DNA of 64,000 nucleotides from a virus: positions 62,001-126,000 of the IMG/VR virus record IMGVR_UViG_3300028025_000091. The stretch is one strand, 5' to 3'. The notes beneath the pieces are model-generated. The model was not told the DNA's origin. It made no database searches and was given only the letters and a program-made list of their open reading frames with translations. Made by a program: the position numbers and the translations under genes. Shown here piece after piece: positions 41,124 to 50,874 of the stretch; position 1 is the first letter of the stretch, and the number at the start of each line of letters is the position of its first letter.

Positions 41124-44100
41124 ATGAGCACAATAATAACAAGAAATAGCGCAACATCAGGAAGTACTCCTTCTTCACTTGTACAAGGTGAATTAGCAAT
41201 CAATGTAACTGATGGTCGTTTATTCTATGGTTCGGGTTCTGGAAATATTGTAAAAGAATTTACTGGAAGTGCTAGTGGTGGAACAATTGATACTGGTTCA
41301 TTTGTAACGACTTCATCATTTAATGCTTATACTGGTTCTAATACGTCTCAATTCGCAGGAACTGCGTCATATGCTACAACAGCATCGTATGCTTTAAACG
41401 CTTTAAGTGCTTCTTATGCCTTAACAGCATCATTTATTACTGCTTCAAATGTTTATGGACCTTTTGGTTCAAACAGTATTGTTTCTGCATCATATGCTGC
41501 TACTGCTTCATATGCAACTACAACCTCAGATATTTTAGTATTAGTTAAAAACCAAACTGGGGACACTATTGCAAAAGGTGTTGTAGTTCGAATTACAGGT
41601 TCAAACACATCTAGTGATATCCCTCGTATTGTAACAGCATCTTATGAAAATGATAACAATTCTGCAAATACTTTAGGTATTACCAACCAATCCATTGCAA
41701 ATGGAGACGATGGTTATGTAATGACCGAAGGAATCTTACTTGGAATTGATACAAATGCATTTATTTCAGGTCAGTTAATTTATCTAGGTGCAACAGGATC
41801 CATTATAGGATATGCACCTCAAGCACCTTTACATAATGTTCGTTTAGGTGAAGTTGTTCGTCAACAATCTAATAATGGTTCAATTTATGTTCGTATAGAC
41901 AATGGATATGAATTAGAAGAATTACATGATGTACGAATCACTAGCGCTTCTTCAGGTGACTTATTAATCCGTTCAGCTAGTGTTTGGATTAATTCCAAAC
42001 AACTTTCAGGTTCATATGGCTTAACAGGTAGTTTAACTGCTACTTCATTTACAGGAAGTTTATTTGGAACTTCAAGTTGGGCAAATAATGCTCAAACGTC
42101 TCAAACTTCTAGTTATGTTTTAAATGCAATAAGTGCTTCATATTCTCAAACAGCATCATATCTAAATACACTTAATCAAGATTTAACATTTAATGGAAAT
42201 CTAACATTAAATGGTACTGCATCAATCTCATTTTTAAATGTGGCTTATGAATCTGCTTCTGTAATATACTCAAGTGGTTCAAACCAATTTGGAGATGCTT
42301 CAAACGACGTTCAAACGCTTTGGGGAACAGTTGATGTAAAAACAGGTCCTGTTTTAGTAACTGGATCTTTAAATGTATCTGGAGGTATAACAGGTAGTTT
42401 GCTTGGAACTTCTTCATATGCTGTTCAATCATTGTCTAGTTCATATGCTCAAACAGCTTCATATGTTCAAAACGCTCAAACAGCTTCTTATGTTTTAAAT
42501 GCTGTTTCAAGTTCATATGCATCAAATGCTTTAAGTGCTTCTTATGCTGTAACCTCTTCATATTCAAATAATTCAACTAGTGCTTCATATGCAATTAATT
42601 CTACAACAGCACAAACTGCTAGTTATGTTTTAAATGCAGTAAGCGCCTCTTATGCTACAACGGCATCATATTATGGAGGAAGTGTTATAAGTGCTTCATA
42701 TGCTGCAACTGCTTCATATGTTCAAAACGCTCAAACGGCATCGTATGTTTTAAATGCTATTTCAAGTTCATATGCATTAAGTGCTTCTTATTCTACAACT
42801 TCATCATATTCAAATAATTCAACTAGTGCGTCATATGCAATCAATGCTACAACATCACAAACCGCTAGTTATGTTTTAAATGCAATAAGTGCTTCATATG
42901 CTACTCAAGCATTATCAAGTTCATTTTCTTCAACTGCTTCTTATTATGGTGGAAATGTTGTAAGTGCCTCATATGCAACAACCGCTTCATATGTACAAAA
43001 TGCTATAAGTGCCTCATATGCTACAAACGCATCTAGTGCTTCTGTCTTAGACCTATACAGTATTACTTCCAATACAAATAGCTACTTACTCTTTTCAAAT
43101 ACAATAGCTGCTACGGGACAAATTGTAGGAGGGGATAATGATTTACGATATAACTCTAGTACAAATACATTAACAGCAGTTAATATTTCTGCATCAAGTT
43201 TAACAGGTTCTTTATTTGGAACTGCTTCATATGCTACACAAGCTATAACCGCTCAAACAGCTTCATACGTTATAAACTCTATAAGTTCTTCATACGCTCA
43301 GACAGCTTCGTATGTTTTAAATGCAATAAGTTCTTCATATACTACTCAAGCATTGTCAAGTTCGTATTCTATAACTGCTTCATACTCAACGTTAGCACAA
43401 ACTGCATCTTACGTTCTACAAGCTGTAAGTGCATCATATGCTGCAACTGCTTCATATGTTCAAACAGCACAAACAGCATCTTACGTTCAAAATGCTCAAA
43501 CAGCATCTTATGTTTTAAATGCCATAAGCGCTTCATATGCTTTAAATGCTACAACAGCACAAACTGCATCTTACGTTCAAAATGCTCAAACCGCTTCATA
43601 CGTTTTAAATGCTCAAACCGCTTCATATATTCAAACGGCTCAAACCGCATCATATGTTTTAAACGCTGTAAGTGCATCATATGTTACTCAAGCATTATCA
43701 AGTTCATTTGCATCAACTGCTTCATATGTTAATCCACTTAACCAAAATGTATTAATTACAGGTAGTGCTACAATTGGATCATCTAGTTTAGGTCCATTTG
43801 AAAATACTATAACTTTAGGAGCACGTGATAGTGCAAATGAAGGTGGTCAAATAGGATTCAATGCACCTGGAGGAACATATACATCTGCCTCATTTATTGA
43901 CAACTGGTCAAATTACGCCCGCATATTACGTGGAACAAATGCAAGTAGTACCGGATTGGTAGCTCAGTGGAACCTTCACACTCTTCAAATGCAGTTACCT
44001 GCATACACTAATGCATCATCATTTCCAGGAACCGCTACAGCTAATTTAGCAATTGACTCAGGTGGTAACATTATAACAGTATCAACAACCGGAGGATCAG

Positions 44101-45422
44101 TTTTCCCTTATGTTGGAGACGCAGTTATAACAGGTTCATTAACTACAACTGGTATAATTTATGCTCAACCAAATGGAGGTATGTACTTCCAAGGTGGAGA
44201 TGATGCTGCCTTATATGACATCAACGTAGCAAATACTATGGGTATCTATGGTATGCAAACCGTTACAGAAGGAGCAATAAAGTTAGGAAGTAATGGCCCT
44301 GTACTCTATGGCTCAGGCAGTAGACTTGGATTAGGCACAACAACTCCTACTTCAGCCTCTTTAACTGTTAATGGTAACGTGTGGGCAAACTCATTTACTG
44401 GATCATTACAAGGAACATCCTCATATGCAACTCAAGCGTTAAGTGCTTCATATGCTTTAAGTGCTACAACTGCAAATACTGCTTCATATGTTCAAAATGC
44501 TCAAACAGCATCTTATGTTCAAACAGCACAAACTGCTTCATATGTTTTAAATGCTATATCAAGCTCATATGCTTTAAGTGCCTCATTTTCAGTATCTTCA
44601 TCTAGAGCAGTAAGTGCTTCATTTGCAACTACTGCATCTTATTATGGAGGAAGTGTGATTAGTGCTTCATATGCAGCTACCGCTTCATATGTTAACCCAT
44701 TAATACAAAATGTAATAGTTACCGGTTCATTAGATATAAGTGGTTCATTTATTGCATATGATGAAAGTAATGTTAAAGCAATACAAGCAAATTTATCAAA
44801 ACGTTCATTATTTGATACAAGTGCTGTTGTATCTGTAAATTGGAGTGGTAGAGGTTTATACACTCCATCTTCTATATTAGCTATAGATTGGAGCGATAAC
44901 AATTACTTAGATTCAAACGTTTACCAAAGAGATTATAAATCTGCAACTACACAAAATGCAGTATCAAATACAATTAATAATGCTTATTCTTCATATCTAG
45001 GAGACATAATTGAAGTAGATGGTGTAAATACAATTATCAATGGGACTGTAAATGATGGTATGTTAGTTTATTTGGATACTGATGCTACTTGGTATCCTGT
45101 TAATCAAAGTAGTACTACGGCTACTAAAATGATAGGAATAGCATGTAACGTTGCAGGTCCTACAGGATTTATACTCCTAGAAGGACATGTTGTTATTGAT
45201 GATTCTGGAGCTAATAGACCAACCGTAACAGGAGCAGACCATGGACTTCCAGTTTATATTGAAGATAGTACAACCAATGGTAGAATGTCTACAACGTTAC
45301 CAACAACTGCTGGTGGAAATAATGTAATACGCGTAGTAGGACATTGTTATTGGAATAACACAGGAACATCCTCCCAATGGATGATGAAATTTAGACCATC
45401 AAATGATTGGATCACAATATAA
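41124..45422 (+). CDS. Giant ASYA-repeat fibre protein
   Basis: 1,432 aa. N-terminus: a GELAINVTDGRLFYGSGSG unit, typical of fibre heads that follow a trimerisation region. Dozens of ASYA/ASYV-x-x-A units then fill about residues 70-900 and 1100-1190 (pattern: (S/T)ASY(A/V)-x-x-A-(I/V/Q)). Three spacer domains interrupt them: a beta-rich domain (DILVLVKNQTGDTIAKGVVVRITG), one near 860-1000 with a TLGARDSANEGGQIGFN core, and a C-terminal unit (GMLVYLDTDATWYPV, GFILLEGHVVID). The C-terminus ends WMMKFRPSNDWITI. Reads as a long rod with repeat segments and small globular heads, for host attachment. The DNA repeats are near-identical in places. Confidence 0.8.
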   Translation: MSTIITRNSATSGSTPSSLVQGELAINVTDGRLFYGSGSGNIVKEFTGSASGGTIDTGSFVTTSSFNAYTGSNTSQFAGTASYATTASYALNALSASYALTASFITASNVYGPFGSNSIVSASYAATASYATTTSDILVLVKNQTGDTIAKGVVVRITGSNTSSDIPRIVTASYENDNNSANTLGITNQSIANGDDGYVMTEGILLGIDTNAFISGQLIYLGATGSIIGYAPQAPLHNVRLGEVVRQQSNNGSIYVRIDNGYELEELHDVRITSASSGDLLIRSASVWINSKQLSGSYGLTGSLTATSFTGSLFGTSSWANNAQTSQTSSYVLNAISASYSQTASYLNTLNQDLTFNGNLTLNGTASISFLNVAYESASVIYSSGSNQFGDASNDVQTLWGTVDVKTGPVLVTGSLNVSGGITGSLLGTSSYAVQSLSSSYAQTASYVQNAQTASYVLNAVSSSYASNALSASYAVTSSYSNNSTSASYAINSTTAQTASYVLNAVSASYATTASYYGGSVISASYAATASYVQNAQTASYVLNAISSSYALSASYSTTSSYSNNSTSASYAINATTSQTASYVLNAISASYATQALSSSFSSTASYYGGNVVSASYATTASYVQNAISASYATNASSASVLDLYSITSNTNSYLLFSNTIAATGQIVGGDNDLRYNSSTNTLTAVNISASSLTGSLFGTASYATQAITAQTASYVINSISSSYAQTASYVLNAISSSYTTQALSSSYSITASYSTLAQTASYVLQAVSASYAATASYVQTAQTASYVQNAQTASYVLNAISASYALNATTAQTASYVQNAQTASYVLNAQTASYIQTAQTASYVLNAVSASYVTQALSSSFASTASYVNPLNQNVLITGSATIGSSSLGPFENTITLGARDSANEGGQIGFNAPGGTYTSASFIDNWSNYARILRGTNASSTGLVAQWNLHTLQMQLPAYTNASSFPGTATANLAIDSGGNIITVSTTGGSVFPYVGDAVITGSLTTTGIIYAQPNGGMYFQGGDDAALYDINVANTMGIYGMQTVTEGAIKLGSNGPVLYGSGSRLGLGTTTPTSASLTVNGNVWANSFTGSLQGTSSYATQALSASYALSATTANTASYVQNAQTASYVQTAQTASYVLNAISSSYALSASFSVSSSRAVSASFATTASYYGGSVISASYAATASYVNPLIQNVIVTGSLDISGSFIAYDESNVKAIQANLSKRSLFDTSAVVSVNWSGRGLYTPSSILAIDWSDNNYLDSNVYQRDYKSATTQNAVSNTINNAYSSYLGDIIEVDGVNTIINGTVNDGMLVYLDTDATWYPVNQSSTTATKMIGIACNVAGPTGFILLEGHVVIDDSGANRPTVTGADHGLPVYIEDSTTNGRMSTTLPTTAGGNNVIRVVGHCYWNNTGTSSQWMMKFRPSNDWITI
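42400..43740 (+). repeat. Tandem coding repeats of the ASYA type
   Basis: Short imperfect units, typically CAAAC-GCTTCATATGTT-TTAAATGCT and related, repeat through this stretch of the giant fibre gene. Units of about 24-60 nt are nearly identical and probably expand or contract by recombination. They also occur at lower density in the rest of the gene and in its neighbours (39577, 40846, 45432). Long-read or assembly errors are likely here. Confidence 0.75.
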
Positions 45423-45431
45423 GAATAAAAC

Positions 45432-45923
45432 ATGGCTACAACAAAAATATTAGGTTCAGAGATTACGGCATCAAATGCAATAAGTGCTTCATTTGCTACT
45501 TCCGCTCAAACAGTGTTAGGAAGTGTAACAAGTGCTTCATTTGCATCCACTGCTTCTTCTGTCAATCCACTTAACCAGAATGTAATCTTAACCGGATCCT
45601 TAAGAGGACAAGTATCTCTTCTTTCAATAGCATCTAATACTGCTTCTGTTAATATGTCATCTAATAACTTTTTTACTTTAACCCTAGTAAACGGAGCAAA
45701 CACTCATATTAACCCCACCAATATACAACCAGGACAAACAGTTAATATACGTGTTACCCAAGGATCTTTAGGAACAGGAACCGTAAGTTTTCCATCTTTC
45801 GTTGATCAACCCAGTGGTTCTTTGTATACGGGATCTATGATAGCAAATGCTATTGATATAGTAACAATGATTACTTTTGATTCATCAGTGGTATTTATGA
45901 GTTCTGTAAGAAATATGATATAA
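45432..45923 (+). CDS. Fibre-associated protein with ASFA units
   Basis: 163 aa. Residues about 13-50 repeat the ASFA/ASY unit (ASNAISASFATSAQTV, TSASFASTASS). A beta-rich C-terminal domain follows (FFTLTLVNGANTHINPTNI, QPGQTVNIRVTQGSLGTGTVSFPSF). It resembles a fibre tip or a connector for the 1,145-aa protein immediately downstream, which starts after 3 nt (ATAAGTT-ATG). Confidence 0.65.
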   Translation: MATTKILGSEITASNAISASFATSAQTVLGSVTSASFASTASSVNPLNQNVILTGSLRGQVSLLSIASNTASVNMSSNNFFTLTLVNGANTHINPTNIQPGQTVNIRVTQGSLGTGTVSFPSFVDQPSGSLYTGSMIANAIDIVTMITFDSSVVFMSSVRNMI

Positions 45924-45926
45924 GTT

Positions 45927-48900
45927 ATGTTTACACCATTTGCCTTCATACAACCTATAACAACAGCTATCCCGATTACTCCCTCAACACAGTATTTGTT
46001 GATTGGAGGATCGTTTACTTTATATAATGTTCCCGTATTAAACCGAATGGTTAAAATAGATGCAAATGGTGATATAGATAATTCGTTTAATATAGGAACA
46101 GGTTTTGGTAATGTTCCATTTGATATCAAACAACAACCCGATGGAAAATATGTTGTAGGAGGAAACTTTACTTCATATAGTGGTTCTAGTGTAAATTATT
46201 TAACACGTTTAAATCATAATGGTACTAGAGATACTTCACTTAATATAGGAACTGGATTCAATTCTGCTCTATATACTGTTTCTCCCCAATCAGATAATTC
46301 GAATATAGTAGTAGGAGCATTTACTTCATATAATGGTTCTGCAGGGAAAAATTATATAGCAAAAATTACCCCTTCGGGTAGCCTAGATGCAACTTTCAAT
46401 ACGGGAATAGGCTTTAATAATAGTAGCACATATACTATAATTACCCAAGCAGACGGTAAACCTATAATTGGTGGAATATTTACCCAATATAGTAGTTCTA
46501 ATAATTATATAACCAGAACCGATTTATCAGGCTCATACAACGCAGGCCCGGGAACGGGATTTAATACTGGTGTTGGATTTAATAATGTTGTCTATACATA
46601 TGCTACACAATCCGATGGAAAAATCATTTTAGGAGGATCATTCACCCAATACAGTGGTTCCTCAACTAATACTACAAGATTAATTCGATTAAATACTAAT
46701 GGTACCCAAGATACTTCATTTGTAACCGGAGTTGGATTTAATACAGATGTTTATACAATTAAAGTACAAACAGATGGAAAAATAATTGTAGGTGGACTTT
46801 TTACTACTTATAGTGGTTCAACTGTAAACTACATTACAAGACTTAATTCAAGTGGTTCCATAGACACTACATTTAATACAGGAACAGCTGCTTCTTCAAC
46901 GGTATGGGATAGTCATATCCAATCAGATGGAAAAATTGTTATAGTAGGTGGATTTGGTACATATAGTGGATCTTCAAACCCAGGTATTGTAAGAATTAAT
47001 AATAGTGGATCTAAAGATGCTACTTTTAATGTAGGAGCAGGAACTGTTGGTGCTGCATATTCAATAAACCCTACTGGGTCTCAATATATTGTAGGAGGAA
47101 ACTTTACTTCATATAGTGGTTCTTCTAATAATTACATAGTTCGTATAAATTCTGATGGTACTAAAGATACATCATTTAATATTGGTACAGGATTTAGTAG
47201 CACAGTAAATGATACTACAATAGAACCTAATGGAAAAATTTTAGCAATAGGACAATTTACAACATATAGTGGTTCCTCAACAAACACCACTAGAATAATC
47301 AGATTAAACCCAAATGGTACCCAAGACACAACATTTGTAACAGGAACGGGATTGAATCAAGTTACCCCCAACGGAAACCACCTTTCAATAGAATCAGATG
47401 GTAAAATATATGTTGGATCTCAAATGGCTACTTATAGTGGGTCAACTGTTAACTTTTTTGCTAGGATTAATCCTAGTGGAACTTTAGACACTACATTTAA
47501 TGGATATACATCCAACATTGCTTATGGAATAGGATTTAATAATGTTATAAGAACATTATTTATATCTGGGTCTAATATCTATTTTGGAGGAAGTTACATA
47601 GCCTATAAACCAACAAACCGAATTATTAGATTAAACACTAATGGTACTCAAGATACTACATTTTCTCTTGGAGAAGGAATTACTGGTGGTCAAAATACTA
47701 TTTATTCCTTAGTTTCTCAATCTGATGGAAAAATTATAGCAGTAGGAGCATTTTCTACTTATCAAGGATTCTCCCAAAATAACATTACTAGACTTAATAC
47801 AGATGGTACTAGAGATACAACATTTAATATAGGTACAGGATTTAATAATACTGCAACCTCAGCAACTGTACAACCAGATGGAAAAATAGTTATTATGGGA
47901 CTTTTTACTACATATAGTGGTTCCTCTTCAAACCGTATAATTCGCCTTAACCCTAGTGGTACTTTAGATACAACATTTAATATTGGAGCTGGAATTGATA
48001 CCGTAAGCAGCGCAGTTGGAGCTTCTAAGATTATTTCCACCCCAGATAACAAAGTTTATGCTACTACAGTAGGTATGGCTAGTTATAGTGGTTCATCTAT
48101 TGGTAATCTTGTTAAAATTAATTCAAGTGGTTCTATAGATACCACATTTGGTACTACTTCTTCATTTTCTTTTAATAGTACTGGAAGGGGATTTTATGCT
48201 GCATCTAGCCCTGGTGGATACACATTGATTCTTAGTGGTTCAAGCGTAATAGTAGGAGGACAATTCTTAACATATAAAAATACAGCATTTCTGTATGGTG
48301 GCATGATAGATACAACAGGTGCCATTTCTTCTTCATTTAACATAGGGGCAGGATTTAGTACTACAGTTCGAACATGGGTTACTCAATCTGATGGTAAAAT
48401 TTTAGCAGCCGGAGCATTTACCACATATAGTGGTTCCTCAACTAATACAACACGAATTATTCGTTTAAATAGAAATGGTACCCGAGATACTTCATTTGTA
48501 ATAGGAACTGGATTCAACAGTACTGTAACAGATCTTAGAATACAATCTGATGGAAAAATATTAGCAATAGGACAATTCACAACATATAGTGGATCCTCAA
48601 CTAGTGGAATAGTTCGTTTAAACATAAGCGGTACTCGTGATACTACATTTAATGTAGGAACAGGTTTTACATTAGCACCAGATGCTAGACATTGTAAAAT
48701 TCAATCAGATGGAAAAGTTGTAGTAGTAGGTAACTTTACTACATATAGTGGCTCTACACAACAATATATTACTCGAATTAATACTGATGGTACTAGAGAT
48801 ACAACCTTTAATATAGGCACAGGATTTAATAACACTGCAGAAGCAGTGATTCTTCAACCTGATGGAAAATTAATTGTAGGAGGACAATTTACAACATATA

Positions 48901-49364
48901 GCGGATCAAGTCAAAACCGTATAACCCGAATAAATACAGATGGTACTCTTGATACTACATTCAATTCAGGAACAGGATTTGGTGGACCGACATATGCTTT
49001 AGCACTCCAATCTGATGGAAAAATAATATGTACCCATCAAAATCAAACATATAGTGGTTCTACAACTAGATATATAACACGGATTAACCCTAGTGGTACT
49101 TTTGATAATACATTTAACGCGGATGCAAATTCTTCTTTATCCTCTACATCAAATACCCAAAATAGTTTAGTAATTGCTAATGATGGCTCAATATATTGGG
49201 GAAATGCTTTTACTACTTTTAGTGGATCTTTTATACCAAACCGTATAGTAAGATTAAATACTAATGGATCAGTAGATGAAACATTTAACCAAGCATTCCC
49301 TAATTTTGTTAACAATACAGGAAAAGGAGCAGATAGTACAGTAAACGCAGTATTATTAATATAA
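45927..49364 (+). CDS. Delta-60-repeat adhesin/fibre (about 21 repeats)
   Basis: 1,145 aa, almost entirely made of ~53-residue repeats. Consensus: (I/V)QSDGKI(I/V)(V/A)GG-x-FT-x-YSGSS-x-x-x-(I)-x-R(L/I)N-x-(N/S/D)GT-x-DTTFN-x-G-x-GF(N)-x-x-V. I count 21 units (first at about residue 26, last ending about 1,120), several of them degenerate. The pattern matches the delta-60 repeat family, thought to fold as blades of beta-propellers, as in bacterial surface adhesins. The C-terminal ~25 residues are separate (NTGKGADSTVNAVLLI). No signal peptide, so it is a virion protein rather than an exported one. It may form successive propellers along a fibre. Confidence 0.85.
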   Translation: MFTPFAFIQPITTAIPITPSTQYLLIGGSFTLYNVPVLNRMVKIDANGDIDNSFNIGTGFGNVPFDIKQQPDGKYVVGGNFTSYSGSSVNYLTRLNHNGTRDTSLNIGTGFNSALYTVSPQSDNSNIVVGAFTSYNGSAGKNYIAKITPSGSLDATFNTGIGFNNSSTYTIITQADGKPIIGGIFTQYSSSNNYITRTDLSGSYNAGPGTGFNTGVGFNNVVYTYATQSDGKIILGGSFTQYSGSSTNTTRLIRLNTNGTQDTSFVTGVGFNTDVYTIKVQTDGKIIVGGLFTTYSGSTVNYITRLNSSGSIDTTFNTGTAASSTVWDSHIQSDGKIVIVGGFGTYSGSSNPGIVRINNSGSKDATFNVGAGTVGAAYSINPTGSQYIVGGNFTSYSGSSNNYIVRINSDGTKDTSFNIGTGFSSTVNDTTIEPNGKILAIGQFTTYSGSSTNTTRIIRLNPNGTQDTTFVTGTGLNQVTPNGNHLSIESDGKIYVGSQMATYSGSTVNFFARINPSGTLDTTFNGYTSNIAYGIGFNNVIRTLFISGSNIYFGGSYIAYKPTNRIIRLNTNGTQDTTFSLGEGITGGQNTIYSLVSQSDGKIIAVGAFSTYQGFSQNNITRLNTDGTRDTTFNIGTGFNNTATSATVQPDGKIVIMGLFTTYSGSSSNRIIRLNPSGTLDTTFNIGAGIDTVSSAVGASKIISTPDNKVYATTVGMASYSGSSIGNLVKINSSGSIDTTFGTTSSFSFNSTGRGFYAASSPGGYTLILSGSSVIVGGQFLTYKNTAFLYGGMIDTTGAISSSFNIGAGFSTTVRTWVTQSDGKILAAGAFTTYSGSSTNTTRIIRLNRNGTRDTSFVIGTGFNSTVTDLRIQSDGKILAIGQFTTYSGSSTSGIVRLNISGTRDTTFNVGTGFTLAPDARHCKIQSDGKVVVVGNFTTYSGSTQQYITRINTDGTRDTTFNIGTGFNNTAEAVILQPDGKLIVGGQFTTYSGSSQNRITRINTDGTLDTTFNSGTGFGGPTYALALQSDGKIICTHQNQTYSGSTTRYITRINPSGTFDNTFNADANSSLSSTSNTQNSLVIANDGSIYWGNAFTTFSGSFIPNRIVRLNTNGSVDETFNQAFPNFVNNTGKGADSTVNAVLLI

Positions 49365-49382
49365 ATTTAAAAAATAAAAACT

Positions 49383-49619
49383 ATGACACTTAAAGAATTT
49401 TTACAAGACAAAACATTAACAGCTGTTGAACTAATCGACTATGATTACAACCAAGTTATCAACGTTTATGTTGATGGAGCAGGCTATGGCTTAGCTATAG
49501 ATACATCCAATATCCCTGCCGGAACCCCATTAACATATACTACAGAATTTACATTAGAAGGAGATGTTTTATCTGTAAGTGATTTCTCTATCAATACAAA
49601 TGATATAGATATGCTTTAA
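49383..49619 (+). CDS. Small acidic protein at the end of the appendage block, unknown
   Basis: 78 aa. One beta-rich domain (VELIDYDYNQVINVYVDGAGYGLAIDT, TTEFTLEGDVLSVSDFSI) with Asp/Thr-rich loops. No signal, coiled coil or motif. It is the last gene of the fibre block, so it may be a fibre assembly factor or minor structural protein. A GC-rich run (GGCCCCCC) follows the stop but does not make a convincing terminator. Confidence 0.55.
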   Translation: MTLKEFLQDKTLTAVELIDYDYNQVINVYVDGAGYGLAIDTSNIPAGTPLTYTTEFTLEGDVLSVSDFSINTNDIDML

Positions 49620-49671
49620 AAAAATTAGGCCCCCCAAAGGGACCTTCGTACATTTAATGAAAATAAAGGTT

Positions 49672-50256
49672 ATGTACGCATTTATTAAAGAAGGAAGTAT
49701 TCGTCACAGTAGAGAAACGGTTATGGAGCATATCAAAAAACTTCAACCACTCAACTACAACCGATTCATGTGGTGGAGAACACATACTGATAAAGTTACT
49801 CCACTAGGAAAACGTGCTTTACTCAAAGACCGTATCCTAAATGGTGATTTCAATCCATCTTCCTATTTTTGGCAAGCACAATTAGCACTTTATGTTGCTA
49901 AAGACAAACTTGACTTGAGAATCCACGATACTCGTTATCAACTTGATCTTGCTGGTGTTGATTTTATGCGTCACAAAAAATTAATGGAAGACTTTGAGAA
50001 GGAAGAAAAAAACCGTATGTTTGCTTTGTATGAAGCGTTTACTTCCGAATACAACATTACCAAAGAAGAATTAGAGGAGGCATTCCTCAAATCCCATGGC
50101 ACCATTTTAGATTTCTATTACTATGCCGAGGAATTTTTGTACAAAACACCATCTTCCAACCGTAAAGACATGCGTGGACGACCTAAAAAAGTAAGAACTG
50201 AATCCGTACCTAGAGTTTTACAAAAAAAACGAGGTAGACCAAAAAAGAATAAATGA
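49672..50256 (+). CDS. Protein with two C-terminal AT-hook motifs, DNA-binding, function unknown
   Basis: 194 aa from ATG 49672, chosen because AAAATAAAGGTT-ATG (the local start context) precedes it; an earlier ATG at 49657 is in-frame. The body is helical and acidic/basic mixed (MYAFIKEGSIRHSRETVMEH, LEEAFLKSHGTILDFYYY). The C-terminus has RGRPKK at 168-173 and again at 187-192, separated by a basic linker: two AT-hook cores that bind the minor groove of AT-rich DNA. It opens the nucleotide/DNA-modification block. Could be a transcription or replication regulator or nucleoid-like protein. Stop overlaps the next start. Confidence 0.68.
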   Translation: MYAFIKEGSIRHSRETVMEHIKKLQPLNYNRFMWWRTHTDKVTPLGKRALLKDRILNGDFNPSSYFWQAQLALYVAKDKLDLRIHDTRYQLDLAGVDFMRHKKLMEDFEKEEKNRMFALYEAFTSEYNITKEELEEAFLKSHGTILDFYYYAEEFLYKTPSSNRKDMRGRPKKVRTESVPRVLQKKRGRPKKNK

Positions 50257-50657
50257 AAACAGGAGTTATAGCAGGAAATTTTGACGTAATCCATCCAGGA
50301 TACATTTATATGTTTGATGAATGTAAACAAAATTGTGATCACCTTGTAGTATACCTACATAAAGATCCATCAATTGAACGTCCCGAAAAACTAAAACCGA
50401 TTTTATCGGTTGAGGAACGTCGTAAAATTCTATTTGCTTTAGATATCCCTACAGTTATAGCTTACGATACTGAAAAGGAGTTGTATTGGATGCTTCATGA
50501 TGGGAATTTTGATGTTCGATTTTTAGGAGATGATTACATTGGAAAACCATTCACGGGTGATGATTTAGATATACCCATCCATTATCTTAGTAGAGATCAT
50601 GGTTGGTCAACAACAAAATATAAACAATTAATAGCAAATAGTTTAAATGAAAAATAA
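50253..50657 (+). CDS. Cytidylyltransferase-like protein (TagD / RfaE type)
   Basis: 134 aa. Short nucleotidyltransferase: AGNFDVIHPGYIYMFDECK at the N-terminus, an SVEERRKILFALDIPT helix, and a STTKYK end. The usual HxGH signature reads HPGY (H14-P-G-Y17), so one active-site His is replaced. The remaining fold elements (LVVYLHKDPS, DVRFLGDDYIGKP) fit a glycerol-3-phosphate cytidylyltransferase-like Rossmann domain. Such genes are common in marine T4-like phages. Substrate unknown; activity with the His change is uncertain. Confidence 0.72.
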   Translation: MKTGVIAGNFDVIHPGYIYMFDECKQNCDHLVVYLHKDPSIERPEKLKPILSVEERRKILFALDIPTVIAYDTEKELYWMLHDGNFDVRFLGDDYIGKPFTGDDLDIPIHYLSRDHGWSTTKYKQLIANSLNEK

Positions 50658-50874
50658 CCAATACCCACAACCAAATGAGATTTGGCAACACTACAAAGGT
50701 GGAAAATACCAAATTGTAGCAATGTGTAATCACACAAATACAGATGAAGTACTTGTAATATATAAATCAATGTCATTTGGAGGTTTCCATGCTCGTCCGT
50801 ATAGTGAATGGCATGAACAAGTTGGAGAAACAGGAGCCGCAGGATATCCAATTTATCGTTTTGAAAAATTATGA
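50647..50874 (+). CDS. DUF1653-like small protein
   Basis: 75 aa, overlapping the previous gene by 11 nt. IWQHYKGGKYQIVAMCNHTNTDE then LVIYKSMSFGGFHARPYSEW is the characteristic DUF1653 pattern (HYKG-x-x-Y-x-(V)-x-x-x-x-(H)-(S/T)-x-T-x-E plus a V-x-Y-x-S strand). This domain occurs in bacterial and phage proteins of unsettled function. It precedes thymidylate synthase, overlapping its start. Confidence 0.78.
   Translation: MKNNQYPQPNEIWQHYKGGKYQIVAMCNHTNTDEVLVIYKSMSFGGFHARPYSEWHEQVGETGAAGYPIYRFEKL

Noticed and set aside
42400-43740. CRISPR-like regular repeats in the giant fibre gene
   Set aside because: The repeats stay in frame, encode ASYA units of varying length and have no unique spacers between identical repeats. 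They are protein-coding.
49628-49645. Intrinsic terminator at GGCCCCCC..GGGACC
   Set aside because: Pairing is imperfect and there is no T tract after it (TTCGTACATTT).
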